A stretch of DNA of 64,000 nucleotides, from NCBI RefSeq assembly GCF_024213375.1, contig NZ_JANAVJ010000011.1, positions 1-64,000 on the forward strand, in the 5' to 3' direction. The DNA is from Paenibacillus sp. MZ04-78.2. GTDB taxonomy: Bacteria; Bacillota; Bacilli; Paenibacillales; NBRC-103111. This document shows, in pieces, positions 16,297-24,255 of this stretch; within the stretch, counting starts at the first letter, position 1; every line of letters begins with the position of its first letter. The notes below the pieces were generated by a model that was given only the letters and a program-made list of their open reading frames with translations, was not told the origin of the DNA and ran no database searches. The translations under genes were made by a program, and so were the position numbers.

Positions 16297-17541
16297 CTAT
16301 TCCCGGGCAGCTGCAGCGCCTTCTTTTACCTGAGCGGGAATCCCTGCCTGCTTGCGAAGACCCGGGCTCTCCTTCCAGCGGATCACCATGACCATGCTTG
16401 CCACCATGAAGGCCGCTCCGAGCACATAAGGGTAATTGGCGTTAACGTCGAACAGTACGCCGGCAATGGCCGGTCCCGCAATCGTCCCCAAGCTCATGTA
16501 GGCGTTGTTCATCCCCGCGACGAATCCCTGCTCGTTTCCGGCCATCTTGGACAACAGCGTATTGACGGCCGGCCGGATCAGCGTCGTAGCGACGAAAAAC
16601 AGAATGGTAACGGCAAAAATGGCAACGTACGTCTTCGCCGCTAAGACCGCCAGCATCATGACGGCGGCAAGCAGAAACATAGCCATAAGAATTTGACGCT
16701 CGCTAAACCTCCGCAGCAGCCTTTCGAAAAGAACGGCTTGGGTAAAAACCCCTGCCAGCGCGCCAAGCGTAATCATCAGCGAGATATCCTTCGGCGTAAA
16801 TCCGTGATTCTCGGTCACATATAAACTAATGACGGATTCAAAACCCATCAGGCCGAACGTCATCATGAATACAAGCAGTAGCAGCATGAAGTACGGCGCA
16901 CGAAACGAGCTAAGCATTTGCTTGAGCAGATTTTCCCGCTTCCTCTCCGACGTCCGGGCCAAACGCTTCGCTTCCCGGCTTTGGGTTTCCGGCAGAAACA
17001 GCAGGGACAGCAACACCGACACGCCGGCTACGGCCGCCGCCACATAGAACGGAACCCGCAGCCCATATTCGGCCAGAAATCCGCCGATGCCCGGCCCGAT
17101 CACAATGCCGAGCGACATCGAAGCGCTGAACAAGCCCAGTCCTTTTCCGCGTTCTTCCTCCACCGTAATGTCAGCCACATACGCCATCATCGCCGGTGTC
17201 AGGAGCGCCGCCCCGATTCCGCTAAGCATTCTGGACACGTAAAGCAGCCACATCTGATCGGCCAGCCCGAACAGCAGCTGGGACAAGGTAAACACCCCGA
17301 TCCCCAAGACAATCATGAATTTACGCCCGTATTTATCGGACATTTCGCCGCCAATAGGGGAAAATATGAGCTGCGTCACCCCCATAGCCGCGATAAGGTA
17401 ACCCATTTCCCGGCCGGTTGCCCCTAATTCCATCATGAATTTAGGTAAAATGGGGATGATCAGTCCCATTCCCACCATCGTAATGAACATGTTCACCATC
17501 AAAATGACGAGCGGTCCCCAATTTGATCTGGTTTTGGTCAT
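16297..17541 (-). CDS. MFS multidrug efflux transporter
   Basis: A 414-residue, 12-segment major facilitator of the Bmr/NorA/TetA type. Signatures are GGEMSDKYGRKFMIVLGIG between segments 2 and 3 and the motif C glycines in SMSLGIVIGPGIGGFL in segment 5, which marks drug/H+ antiporters. The ATG at 17541 (MTKTRSNW) follows GAGGTG; an in-frame upstream ATG lacks this. The promoter is TTGACT-18-TATAAT with a palindromic operator downstream, and the TetR gene follows. Substrate unknown. Confidence 0.88.
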   Translation of the reverse strand: MTKTRSNWGPLVILMVNMFITMVGMGLIIPILPKFMMELGATGREMGYLIAAMGVTQLIFSPIGGEMSDKYGRKFMIVLGIGVFTLSQLLFGLADQMWLLYVSRMLSGIGAALLTPAMMAYVADITVEEERGKGLGLFSASMSLGIVIGPGIGGFLAEYGLRVPFYVAAAVAGVSVLLSLLFLPETQSREAKRLARTSERKRENLLKQMLSSFRAPYFMLLLLVFMMTFGLMGFESVISLYVTENHGFTPKDISLMITLGALAGVFTQAVLFERLLRRFSERQILMAMFLLAAVMMLAVLAAKTYVAIFAVTILFFVATTLIRPAVNTLLSKMAGNEQGFVAGMNNAYMSLGTIAGPAIAGVLFDVNANYPYVLGAAFMVASMVMVIRWKESPGLRKQAGIPAQVKEGAAAARE

Positions 17542-17572
17542 AACTTTCACCTCTCTTGTAGATTTCAATCCC

Positions 17573-17594
17573 GAACCATTTGACCAATTGGTTC
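17573..17594 (-). promoter_or_regulatory. candidate TetR operator
   Basis: GAACCA-N10-TGGTTC with an inner ACCAATTGGT palindrome. It lies in the 5' untranslated region of the MFS gene, 26 bases downstream of its TATAAT, where a repressor would block transcription. Confidence 0.6.
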
Positions 17595-17620
17595 TCTAAA
17601 TGACTACGTGGTTATTTGAG

Positions 17621-17650
17621 ATTATATCCTTCCCCACTCCGTTAAGTCAA
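17621..17650 (-). promoter_or_regulatory. promoter of the MFS-tetR unit
   Basis: On the minus strand TTGACT and TATAAT are separated by 18 bases. Its -35 lies back to back with the -35 of the divergent ABC-F promoter, five bases away. Confidence 0.65.
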
Positions 17651-17655
17651 CTTTA

Positions 17656-17941
17656 TTGAAATTAATAAACGGGTATGATATGATGGCTCTAAATTAATGA
17701 TGGGAGCTGAAAAGATATCATGTAAAACCTTTCTTGCTAAGAAATATAAAATAATAAAACAAAAAAGCGTGATACGAACGCATGTTTTATTATTTATATG
17801 CAAGAAAGTTACGATATCTTTTCGCTCAAACAATAGTTCCTTATCTAACTCGGCACCGGGTTGGATTAGCTGTATTTATTTGAGCTGCGAGAATGTAACT
17901 TTCTTGCAGCTTTTATATTTTTATACAGGAGGATCTGTTCT
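17656..17941 (+). promoter_or_regulatory. promoter and ribosome-mediated attenuator leader of the ABC-F gene
   Basis: The promoter is TTGAAA (17656)-17-TATGAT (17679). The roughly 250-nt leader carries three mutually exclusive pairings. Segment 1 (CTTTCTTGC, 17730-17738) can pair with segment 2 (TGCAAGAAAGTTAC, 17799-17812). Segment 2 pairs perfectly over 14 bases with segment 3 (GTAACTTTCTTGCA, 17895-17908). Segment 3 is also the 3' half of a terminator (AGCTGC...GCAGCT, 17883-17911, then TTTATATTTTTATA). A start-stop ATG-TAA at 17720 lies just before segment 1, and a 33-codon frame (17782-17883) crosses segment 2 and stops at the terminator. A drug-stalled ribosome masking segment 1 would let 2 pair with 3 and prevent termination. 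Confidence 0.75.
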
Positions 17942-19420
17942 ATGTCATTAATCAGCGTGACAAACCTGACGTTTGCCTATGACGGCAGTTACGATAACTT
18001 ATTCGAGAACGTAAGCTTTCAAATCGATACCGATTGGAAACTAGGATTTACGGGAAGGAACGGCAGAGGCAAGACCACCTTCCTCAACCTATTGCTCGGG
18101 AAGTATGAATACAGCGGAAATATTTCGGCCAAGGTCAGCTTCGAGTATTTTCCATTCCATGTAGAGAACAAGGAACTTAACACAATGGATGTCATCGGCG
18201 ACATCTACCCGGATTACCTGCTCTGGGAATTGATGCGCGAGCTTTCGCTGCTCAAGGTGTCGGACGATGTTCTATACCGGCCCTTTGCTTCATTGTCCAA
18301 TGGCGAGCAAACGAAAGTATTGCTGGCTGCCTTATTCCTGAAGGAAAACAGCTTTTTGTTGATTGACGAGCCGACCAATCATCTGGACATGGACGCCAGA
18401 AAGCTTGTCAGTCAATATCTCAATACCAAAAGCGGGTATATTCTCGTCTCTCACGACAGGTCATTCCTGGATCGCTGCGTTGACCATATCCTGTCCATCA
18501 ATAAAACCGACATCGAAATTCAAAAAGGCAATTTTTCCGATTGGTGGGAAAACAAGCAGAGACAAGACCAATTTGAGCTTGGCGAGAACGAAAAGCTGAA
18601 AAAAGACATTAAACGTTTGTCGGAAGCGTCCAAACGAACGAGTCACTGGTCGGACGAGGTGGAAAAAACGAAGAACGGAACAAGGAATTCCGGCTCCAAG
18701 GTGGACAAAGGGTACATCGGGCACAAGGCTGCCAAAATGATGAAACGCTCCAAATCCATGGAGCACCGGCAGCAAAACGCGATCGAGGAAAAGTCGCAGC
18801 TCTTGAAAAATATCGAAGGCTCTGAGAGCTTAAAGATTACCCAGCTGGCTTATCATAAAAACCAGCTCGCCGAACTGGACCATGTTTCGATTTATTACGG
18901 GGAGAAGAGGGTCTGTACCAATCTCAGCTTTACGATTGAGCAAGGCGAGCGGATTGCGCTCTCGGGTGCGAACGGCTCTGGAAAATCAAGCATTCTCAAG
19001 CTGATTTGCGGCGAGGATATCGCGTATACCGGCACGTTCCGAAAGGGAAGCCAGCTGAAAATATCGTACGTTTCGCAGGATACTTCACATTTGCACGGTA
19101 ACCTAACGGATTATGCCAGAAGCAGCGGGATTGATGAAAGCCTGTTTAAATCGATCCTGAGAAAGCTCGATTTTTCCAGAGTTCAATTTGACAAGGATAT
19201 ATCAGCCTATAGCGGCGGCCAGAAGAAGAAAGTGCTGCTGGCGAAAAGTCTTTGCGAGAAGGTTCATTTGCATATTTGGGATGAACCGCTTAATTTTATC
19301 GATGTGATTTCGCGCATGCAAATCGAGGAACTGCTGATCGAGCACTCCCCGACCATTCTTTTTGTGGAGCATGACAGCGAATTTTGCAAGAACATTGCTA
19401 CCAAGGTTGTTGAACTCTAA
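17942..19420 (+). CDS. Lsa-type ABC-F ribosome protection protein
   Basis: A 492-residue protein with two ABC domains and no membrane segments. Domain 1 has Walker A GRNGRGKT and Walker B FLLIDEPTNHLD; domain 2 has SGANGSGKSS, signature YSGGQKKKV and the degenerate Walker B LHIWDEPLNFID. The charged linker between them (about residues 190-290) is the antibiotic-resistance arm that reaches the peptidyl-transferase centre. Sequence and length fit the Lsa branch, close to Lsa(B), which gives resistance to lincosamides, streptogramins A and pleuromutilins. AGGAGG precedes the ATG. Expression is expected to be drug-inducible through the leader upstream. Confidence 0.88.
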   Translation: MSLISVTNLTFAYDGSYDNLFENVSFQIDTDWKLGFTGRNGRGKTTFLNLLLGKYEYSGNISAKVSFEYFPFHVENKELNTMDVIGDIYPDYLLWELMRELSLLKVSDDVLYRPFASLSNGEQTKVLLAALFLKENSFLLIDEPTNHLDMDARKLVSQYLNTKSGYILVSHDRSFLDRCVDHILSINKTDIEIQKGNFSDWWENKQRQDQFELGENEKLKKDIKRLSEASKRTSHWSDEVEKTKNGTRNSGSKVDKGYIGHKAAKMMKRSKSMEHRQQNAIEEKSQLLKNIEGSESLKITQLAYHKNQLAELDHVSIYYGEKRVCTNLSFTIEQGERIALSGANGSGKSSILKLICGEDIAYTGTFRKGSQLKISYVSQDTSHLHGNLTDYARSSGIDESLFKSILRKLDFSRVQFDKDISAYSGGQKKKVLLAKSLCEKVHLHIWDEPLNFIDVISRMQIEELLIEHSPTILFVEHDSEFCKNIATKVVEL

Positions 19421-19439
19421 ATGGGCACAAGATGAATAG

Positions 19440-19494
19440 AGGCAGCGGCCGTCCGGGATGTTATTTTCGCGTCCGAAGCTGCCGCTGCCTTTTA
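19440..19494 (+). terminator. intrinsic terminator of the ABC-F gene
   Basis: 10-bp stem AGGCAGCGGC/GCCGCTGCCT followed by TTTTACTTT, 20 bases after the stop codon. Confidence 0.85.
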
Positions 19495-19504
19495 CTTTGA
19501 GAGT

Positions 19505-19735
19505 TTACTTTTTTTCCATGACCGCAAAGTAATTGTCTTCACCATCCGCAAAGTTAAATACTTTTCCGGAAGGCATCGTTACGATTTCTCCGACTTTGAC
19601 ATTTTTATTGGATAGGTCGCTATACAATTGATCGAGATTTTCCGTAAAAAACATCGCTTCCTGGGCCTTCAACGCTTCTTTCTCAATGACGCGGGCGAGT
19701 TGCCGCTCCAGGCCCCCAATTTCGAGCCGGATCAC
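19505..19735 (-). pseudogene. C-terminal half of a VOC/glyoxalase-fold protein
   Basis: The last 50 residues (MFFTENLDQLYSDLSNKNV, then MPSGKVFNFADGEDNYFAVM) match the closing betaalphabeta module of VOC-superfamily proteins. The first module is missing: upstream sequence runs straight into the terminator of the M28 peptidase gene. The GTG start has no ribosome site. It is probably a remnant left by deletion rather than a working gene. Confidence 0.6.
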
Positions 19736-19770
19736 ACCATAAACGACGCTTGCGGCGGCTGGACAGAAAC

Positions 19771-19802
19771 GAAAAAAAGGACCGGGCTTAAGCCCCAGTC
19801 CT
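19771..19802 (-). terminator. intrinsic terminator of the M28 peptidase gene
   Basis: On the minus strand GGACTGGGGCTTAAGCCCGGTCC folds into a hairpin followed by seven T. Confidence 0.85.
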
Positions 19803-19814
19803 CTGTGAAGCGGA

Positions 19815-21215
19815 TCAAACCCCCGGCGTAGTCGGATCGAATGGATAGTTCACCGGCGTAAAGAAATCCTTGTATCGTTTGAATGACGGCGTCGAGGGCG
19901 ACAAGATTTCTGCCACGGAGTTGCCGACAATCGTTGCGACGTTGGCCAATTTGTCCTTGCTGATTTTATCGATCGTGTCGTACCGGGAATGGTATTCAGG
20001 CTCGGCAGGGGAATGGGTGTACAAAGCGGTGGCGATTCCCCGCTGGAAGAACGGAACATGATCGCTCCGTCCGAACCGCCCGTACGGAATGACCCCGGAT
20101 AATCTGGAGGCAAAGGTCGCGCCCAAATCGGTAACTACGTTTTTCTGTCCGTTCACCGTGTACATAAACAAGTTGCCCGAATTTTTGCTGCCTACCATAT
20201 CGAGTTGAAAATGCCCGATAAACCGGCCGATATCCGTGGAGCTAAGCGACCTGGCATAGGCTTGGGAGCCGTATAACCCGTATTCCTCCGCGCCGAATGT
20301 CAGAAAACGGACCTCGGAATCCCGCTGGGTCCCCGCGACGGCCCGCGCGATTTCCAGTACAACGCCCACGCCGGAAGCGTCGTCGTTAGCTCCGGGGCCT
20401 GCGGACACCGAGTCGTGATGTGCGCCGACCGAAACCACATCGTTGGTCGTTGTCGTCGTATTGGGCCTTAGCGTAGCCACGACATTGTAGGAGGTGGCGG
20501 CCATGGAGGTTACGCCTTGAACGCTGAGACTTGCCCGGGGACTGTCGTTTGCCGACAGCCTTTGCTTCAAAGCTTGTGCGTCTTTGCCCGAAAGGCTGAC
20601 GGTTGGAAGGGAAAGCGTGCTGTATTGCGTATCCGAAATCGGAGCATCGGAGGAAGGATCGTAGAGAATGACGGCCACGGCGCCTTGATCCGCAGCGTTG
20701 GCAATTTTTTCATTATTGTCGATTTGGCCTGCTTCGATCAGAGCTATCTTTCCCTCAAGCTCCAGACCTTTCAAATCTTGCAGCGCTCCTTTTTTCGCAT
20801 CGACAATCTCGCCGCTGACCTCGCCGCCTTGCGTGTTTTGGAGTGCTTGCGGGGCAAGGTGCTCGCTTACCATTCCTTGAGCTCCTTCGATCGTCAGTTG
20901 AATGCTGCTTGGGGCGCTGAATTTGAAAAAGGTAAAGGGCTGCAGGGTGACAGAGTAACCGTACTTCTCCAATTCGCCTTTGATGTACTGCACCGCATTG
21001 TACTCATTTTGCGTCCCCGCTACCCTCGAAGACACGGCCAAACGCGAAACGTGGTTGAATATGGCGTCTCCATTCACGGTGATGGCACTAGCCGGGCCAT
21101 GAACGACAGCGCCTTCGGGTCCGGCCTCCGTTGGAGCCGCTACAGCGAGCCCTGCGCCCGTTCCCCAGCAAAGACTGGCTGCCAAAAGAAAGCGCGACCA
21201 AAAAATTCTTTTCAT
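19815..21215 (-). CDS. secreted M28-family metallo-aminopeptidase
   Basis: A signal peptide ends near AVAAP. A protease-associated (PA) domain (about residues 130-230) is inserted before the M28 catalytic core, as in B. subtilis YwaD-type aminopeptidases. The zinc ligands are visible: GAHHDS, GANDDASG, FGAEEYGLYGS (catalytic Glu-Glu), HFQLDMVGS and the final His in LYTHSP. The ATG at 21215 lies 8 bases after AAAGGAG. The enzyme acts outside the cell in peptide scavenging. It is a single-gene unit. Confidence 0.88.
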   Translation of the reverse strand: MKRIFWSRFLLAASLCWGTGAGLAVAAPTEAGPEGAVVHGPASAITVNGDAIFNHVSRLAVSSRVAGTQNEYNAVQYIKGELEKYGYSVTLQPFTFFKFSAPSSIQLTIEGAQGMVSEHLAPQALQNTQGGEVSGEIVDAKKGALQDLKGLELEGKIALIEAGQIDNNEKIANAADQGAVAVILYDPSSDAPISDTQYSTLSLPTVSLSGKDAQALKQRLSANDSPRASLSVQGVTSMAATSYNVVATLRPNTTTTTNDVVSVGAHHDSVSAGPGANDDASGVGVVLEIARAVAGTQRDSEVRFLTFGAEEYGLYGSQAYARSLSSTDIGRFIGHFQLDMVGSKNSGNLFMYTVNGQKNVVTDLGATFASRLSGVIPYGRFGRSDHVPFFQRGIATALYTHSPAEPEYHSRYDTIDKISKDKLANVATIVGNSVAEILSPSTPSFKRYKDFFTPVNYPFDPTTPGV

Positions 21216-21364
21216 CACGTCACTCCTTTTTGTTTTGAAAATGTAATACGCTTCTACTTTATTGCGGTGGCCAGCTCAAATATGTATGCATTTTTGGAAT
21301 GAACGAATGAAAAAAGAGCAGCCAAATTCCCGTAACAACGGGGAGGCTTTTGTTTTTGAATAAT

Positions 21365-22039
21365 TCAGCTCACGCTCTCGATCCGATACGGCTTGGGTCC
21401 GAGCTCGATACGGCCGGCACGTTCCGTCTGAAGCTTAACCGTCGTCGGAAAAATACCGGGCATCCGCTCATCCGGAAACCAAGGGCGCTTGTGATCGATA
21501 ACGATCAGCAGACCTTCCACATTGCCGACCGCGGCAAATCGCTGGCCGTCTCCGCTCCACTTCTCAAGCGAAAACGATTCGTGCAGCTGCCGGAGGGCAG
21601 CCGGCAGATCCTCGACCGGAAGCCCGATCTCGCTCATACGTAAAATGTGTTTGGACGAGAAAGGCTCGCTGGTAGCATTGCTCAAGGAATGATGGGCGAT
21701 CAATTCGACGAGATTGCCGTCCGGATCGTGGAAATACAAGGCCGTGCTATTCCAATTTGTTGAGGGAAACTGCGCGGCATCATCTTTGGCAATCGGCTCG
21801 ATTCCTTTGCTGCGTACCCATTCCAGCGCTTCGTCCGCTTTATTGTCGGGAATCGTGAAGGCGATGTGGTAGTAAGCCTGCTCCCGGTCATCCGCAACAA
21901 AGGTAAGCTTGGATTCGCCCGCCTGAATCACCAGCGAATCCGCATTCTCTTCAAGCACGGGAAGCTGAAACGTATCGCAATAGAACTGTTTTGTCGCCTC
22001 GTAATTGGAGGAGTGCAAAATAACCTCGCGTATTTTCAT
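21365..22039 (-). CDS. VOC family protein with two glyoxalase-like halves
   Basis: A 224-residue soluble protein with two VOC modules: MKIREVILHSSNYEATKQFY with FHDPDGNLVELIAHH, then ILRMSEIGLPVEDLPAALRQ. His/Glu metal ligands are partly conserved, so it may be a dioxygenase- or glyoxalase-like enzyme or a ligand-binding protein. The ATG at 22039 follows AAGGAG; an in-frame upstream start does not have it. It lies 23 bases after the YitT gene and is probably co-transcribed with it. Confidence 0.8.
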   Translation of the reverse strand: MKIREVILHSSNYEATKQFYCDTFQLPVLEENADSLVIQAGESKLTFVADDREQAYYHIAFTIPDNKADEALEWVRSKGIEPIAKDDAAQFPSTNWNSTALYFHDPDGNLVELIAHHSLSNATSEPFSSKHILRMSEIGLPVEDLPAALRQLHESFSLEKWSGDGQRFAAVGNVEGLLIVIDHKRPWFPDERMPGIFPTTVKLQTERAGRIELGPKPYRIESVS

Positions 22040-22062
22040 CTCGATCTCTCCTTCGCGATGGG

Positions 22063-22977
22063 TCACGAGAAGACTTTCGACGCGTCCCTTCCACCCCGCG
22101 GAACCAAGGGATAGCTGTGGAACCCTTGTCCATACACTTCGCTGGCTTCGCTTAGAATGACGAACGCTTGCGGATCTACCGTGCTGACGATTCTCTTAAG
22201 CGGCGCAATATCGGCATTTCTCAGGACGACCATGAGGACCCCGCGGGGTTCCCCGGTATAGCCGCCCCAACTCGTGAACCGGGTCAAACCGCGGTCCAAT
22301 TCCAGCAAAATCGCGGCGCGCAGCGTCTCTTCGCGTGCTTGATCCGTAATGATAAAGGCTACCTTGGAATCCGAAGCCGAATGGATCAGCTCCAGCGCCT
22401 TTTTGGTTAAAAACAACCCGATCCATGCATACAGCGCCTTCTCCGGCGAAAAGACGATCGCAGCCATTAAAATAACGGCAAAGTCGAGGATCAGCAGCGC
22501 CTTTCCCAGTCCGATGCCGAGCTTGCGATTCAGAAGCAGCGCCACGATCGTAAACCCGCCGGAGGAGGCGTTGCCTTTGAAAATCAAGCCCAGCCCGAGC
22601 CCGGTTCCGATACCGCCATAAATGGCGGCCAGCAGCATGTTGTCCGTCAGCGACGGCACGCCTTCGGTGAACAGGATACACAAAGGCAGCAGGACGGAGC
22701 CCAATACCGTTTTAACCGCAAATCCCCGGCCGAATACCGCCGCACCCGCCAGAAGCAGCGGCACGTTGATCAGCCATTGGCTGATCGCCGGCTTCAAGCC
22801 CGTTACATATTCGAGGACGGTGGACAAGCCGGTCACACCACCCGCAGCAATCTGATACGGATGCTGAAACATGTTGTAGCTGATTGCCATCAGAAGGCAA
22901 CCGATTGTCAAGTAAGCCATCTGCACTCCGAAGGCCGCCGCACGGCCATACCCGGAAGTGCCGCGATCCGATTTCAT
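22063..22977 (-). CDS. YitT family membrane protein (DUF161/DUF2179)
   Basis: Five to six membrane segments (AYLTIGCLLMAISYNMF, AAGGVTGLSTVLEYVTG, IGTGLGLGLIFKGNASSGG) are followed by a soluble C-terminal DUF2179 domain of about 80 residues. This is the usual YitT architecture; the biochemical role of the family is not established. Upstream is a TTGACA promoter with a perfect inverted repeat. A VOC-family gene follows directly. Confidence 0.85.
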   Translation of the reverse strand: MKSDRGTSGYGRAAAFGVQMAYLTIGCLLMAISYNMFQHPYQIAAGGVTGLSTVLEYVTGLKPAISQWLINVPLLLAGAAVFGRGFAVKTVLGSVLLPLCILFTEGVPSLTDNMLLAAIYGGIGTGLGLGLIFKGNASSGGFTIVALLLNRKLGIGLGKALLILDFAVILMAAIVFSPEKALYAWIGLFLTKKALELIHSASDSKVAFIITDQAREETLRAAILLELDRGLTRFTSWGGYTGEPRGVLMVVLRNADIAPLKRIVSTVDPQAFVILSEASEVYGQGFHSYPLVPRGGRDASKVFS

Positions 22978-23167
22978 GTTGCCTTGCACACTCCCTGCTC
23001 TTGGATGTAGTTCTTCATCTTTTTATCATGAATGCTACACCCTCGCAAGAGCGCAGTGCAACGCGAATTCGCTGTATAACGCCTACGCCGCAATGCTTTC
23101 ACACTTTCTTGCAGCACAGCAATCCGGTAGATTCCTGCCGGTTTTCATCCGCTCCTTTCTCGTAAGG

Positions 23168-23230
23168 AATTTATAAACTTAATGTACTTTTATGTTTATA
23201 AATTATTATATAAATTTACTTATTTGTCAA
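23168..23230 (-). promoter_or_regulatory. promoter with palindromic operator upstream of the YitT gene
   Basis: A TTGACA (complement of 23225-23230) is followed by AT-rich -10 candidates. Next comes a perfect 11-bp inverted repeat AATTTATAAAC-N15-GTTTATAAATT (23168-23204). Half-site and spacing recall the BirA operator pattern (TTGTAAAC-N15-GTTTACAA) with one change per half, but no biotin gene is near. A repressor site is likely; the regulator is unknown. The rest of the 250-base gap holds nothing recognisable. Confidence 0.5.
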
Positions 23231-23240
23231 TGGTTGTTCG

Positions 23241-24110
23241 TTAAGATTTGGAAAAATAATCAAGCATAAACTGCCGAAAAATTCGGGAGGATTCTGTAAG
23301 GTAGCGGTCTCTTACCCAGGATAACCACAGGATTCGCTGACAAATGGGCTCCTCGATATGCAAACGAATAACGGAAGAACTCGTTGCGCCCCCCCATGAA
23401 ACTCCGGGAATAAAGGCTACCCCCAAGCCTGCTTTCACCAGCCTGCTGACGGTAGCAGGATCATCCGTTTCGAACACGATGCGTGGAGTAAAACCGGCAA
23501 GCCTGCAAAAGTCATCGGTTAATCCTCTCAAACTTTTACCAGGTCTTAAACTAATAAAATCTTCATCTGCTGCCTCTTGCAGTTGGATGCTTGAACGTCC
23601 AGCCAAACGATGATTGGCTGGAACGGCTAGAAATATTTCTTCATTTACCAAGGGTGTACTTTGGATATTCTGGAGTTCAAATGGCGCTGAAGAGATGCAT
23701 AAATCAAAGTTGGGTTGAATGGCTGATCTGGAGACATGCTGGAGTAAATGAAATCCAATGTTGGAGTATTGTTTGTGAAATTCCACCAGGATATCCGACA
23801 AAATATGGGAACCTACAAGAATTGCAAGATCGATATATTTGTGCTTCTCCAAACTGAGGTCGGCCAGTTCCCGTTTACCGTCTTCTAACGAGCTTAAAGC
23901 TTTTTCCACATGTTTTAAGAATACGCTTCCATTTTGATTCAGCTTGATATGCTTTCCTACCCGATCAAAAAGTTGTACGCCTAGTTCCTTTTCTAAATGG
24001 GAGATCATTTTACTAAGAGCGGGTTGGACGATGCACAATTCTTCTGCTGCCCGGGTCATATGTTCATGGCGGGCGACGGTTTGAAAATATTTTAGCTGCA
24101 AAAGCTCCAT
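23241..24110 (-). CDS. LysR family regulator, probably of the malonate operon
   Basis: The N-terminal winged helix-turn-helix is clear (LLQLKYFQTVARHEHMTRAA, EELCIVQPALSKMISHLEKE) with a LysR substrate-binding C-terminus. ATG 24110 lies 6 bases after AGGAGGG. It is divergent from the M20-AbgT-mdc operon across a 145-base AT-rich gap with several TATAT-type repeats, the arrangement typical of a LysR activator and its target. Malonate decarboxylase operons elsewhere carry a LysR-type MdcR, so this is the likely counterpart. Confidence 0.85.
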   Translation of the reverse strand: MELLQLKYFQTVARHEHMTRAAEELCIVQPALSKMISHLEKELGVQLFDRVGKHIKLNQNGSVFLKHVEKALSSLEDGKRELADLSLEKHKYIDLAILVGSHILSDILVEFHKQYSNIGFHLLQHVSRSAIQPNFDLCISSAPFELQNIQSTPLVNEEIFLAVPANHRLAGRSSIQLQEAADEDFISLRPGKSLRGLTDDFCRLAGFTPRIVFETDDPATVSRLVKAGLGVAFIPGVSWGGATSSSVIRLHIEEPICQRILWLSWVRDRYLTESSRIFRQFMLDYFSKS

Positions 24111-24255
24111 CTTCATCCCTCCTATATAACACTTTATATCAAATCATATAAAAATATATATTAGATTGCATCGATTTAGTAAAGGTATAATTTTAAAAAA
24201 ACGATTATGCGGATGGATAATGCGAGAAAACATAGCCAGGGAAAGGACAATGAAC

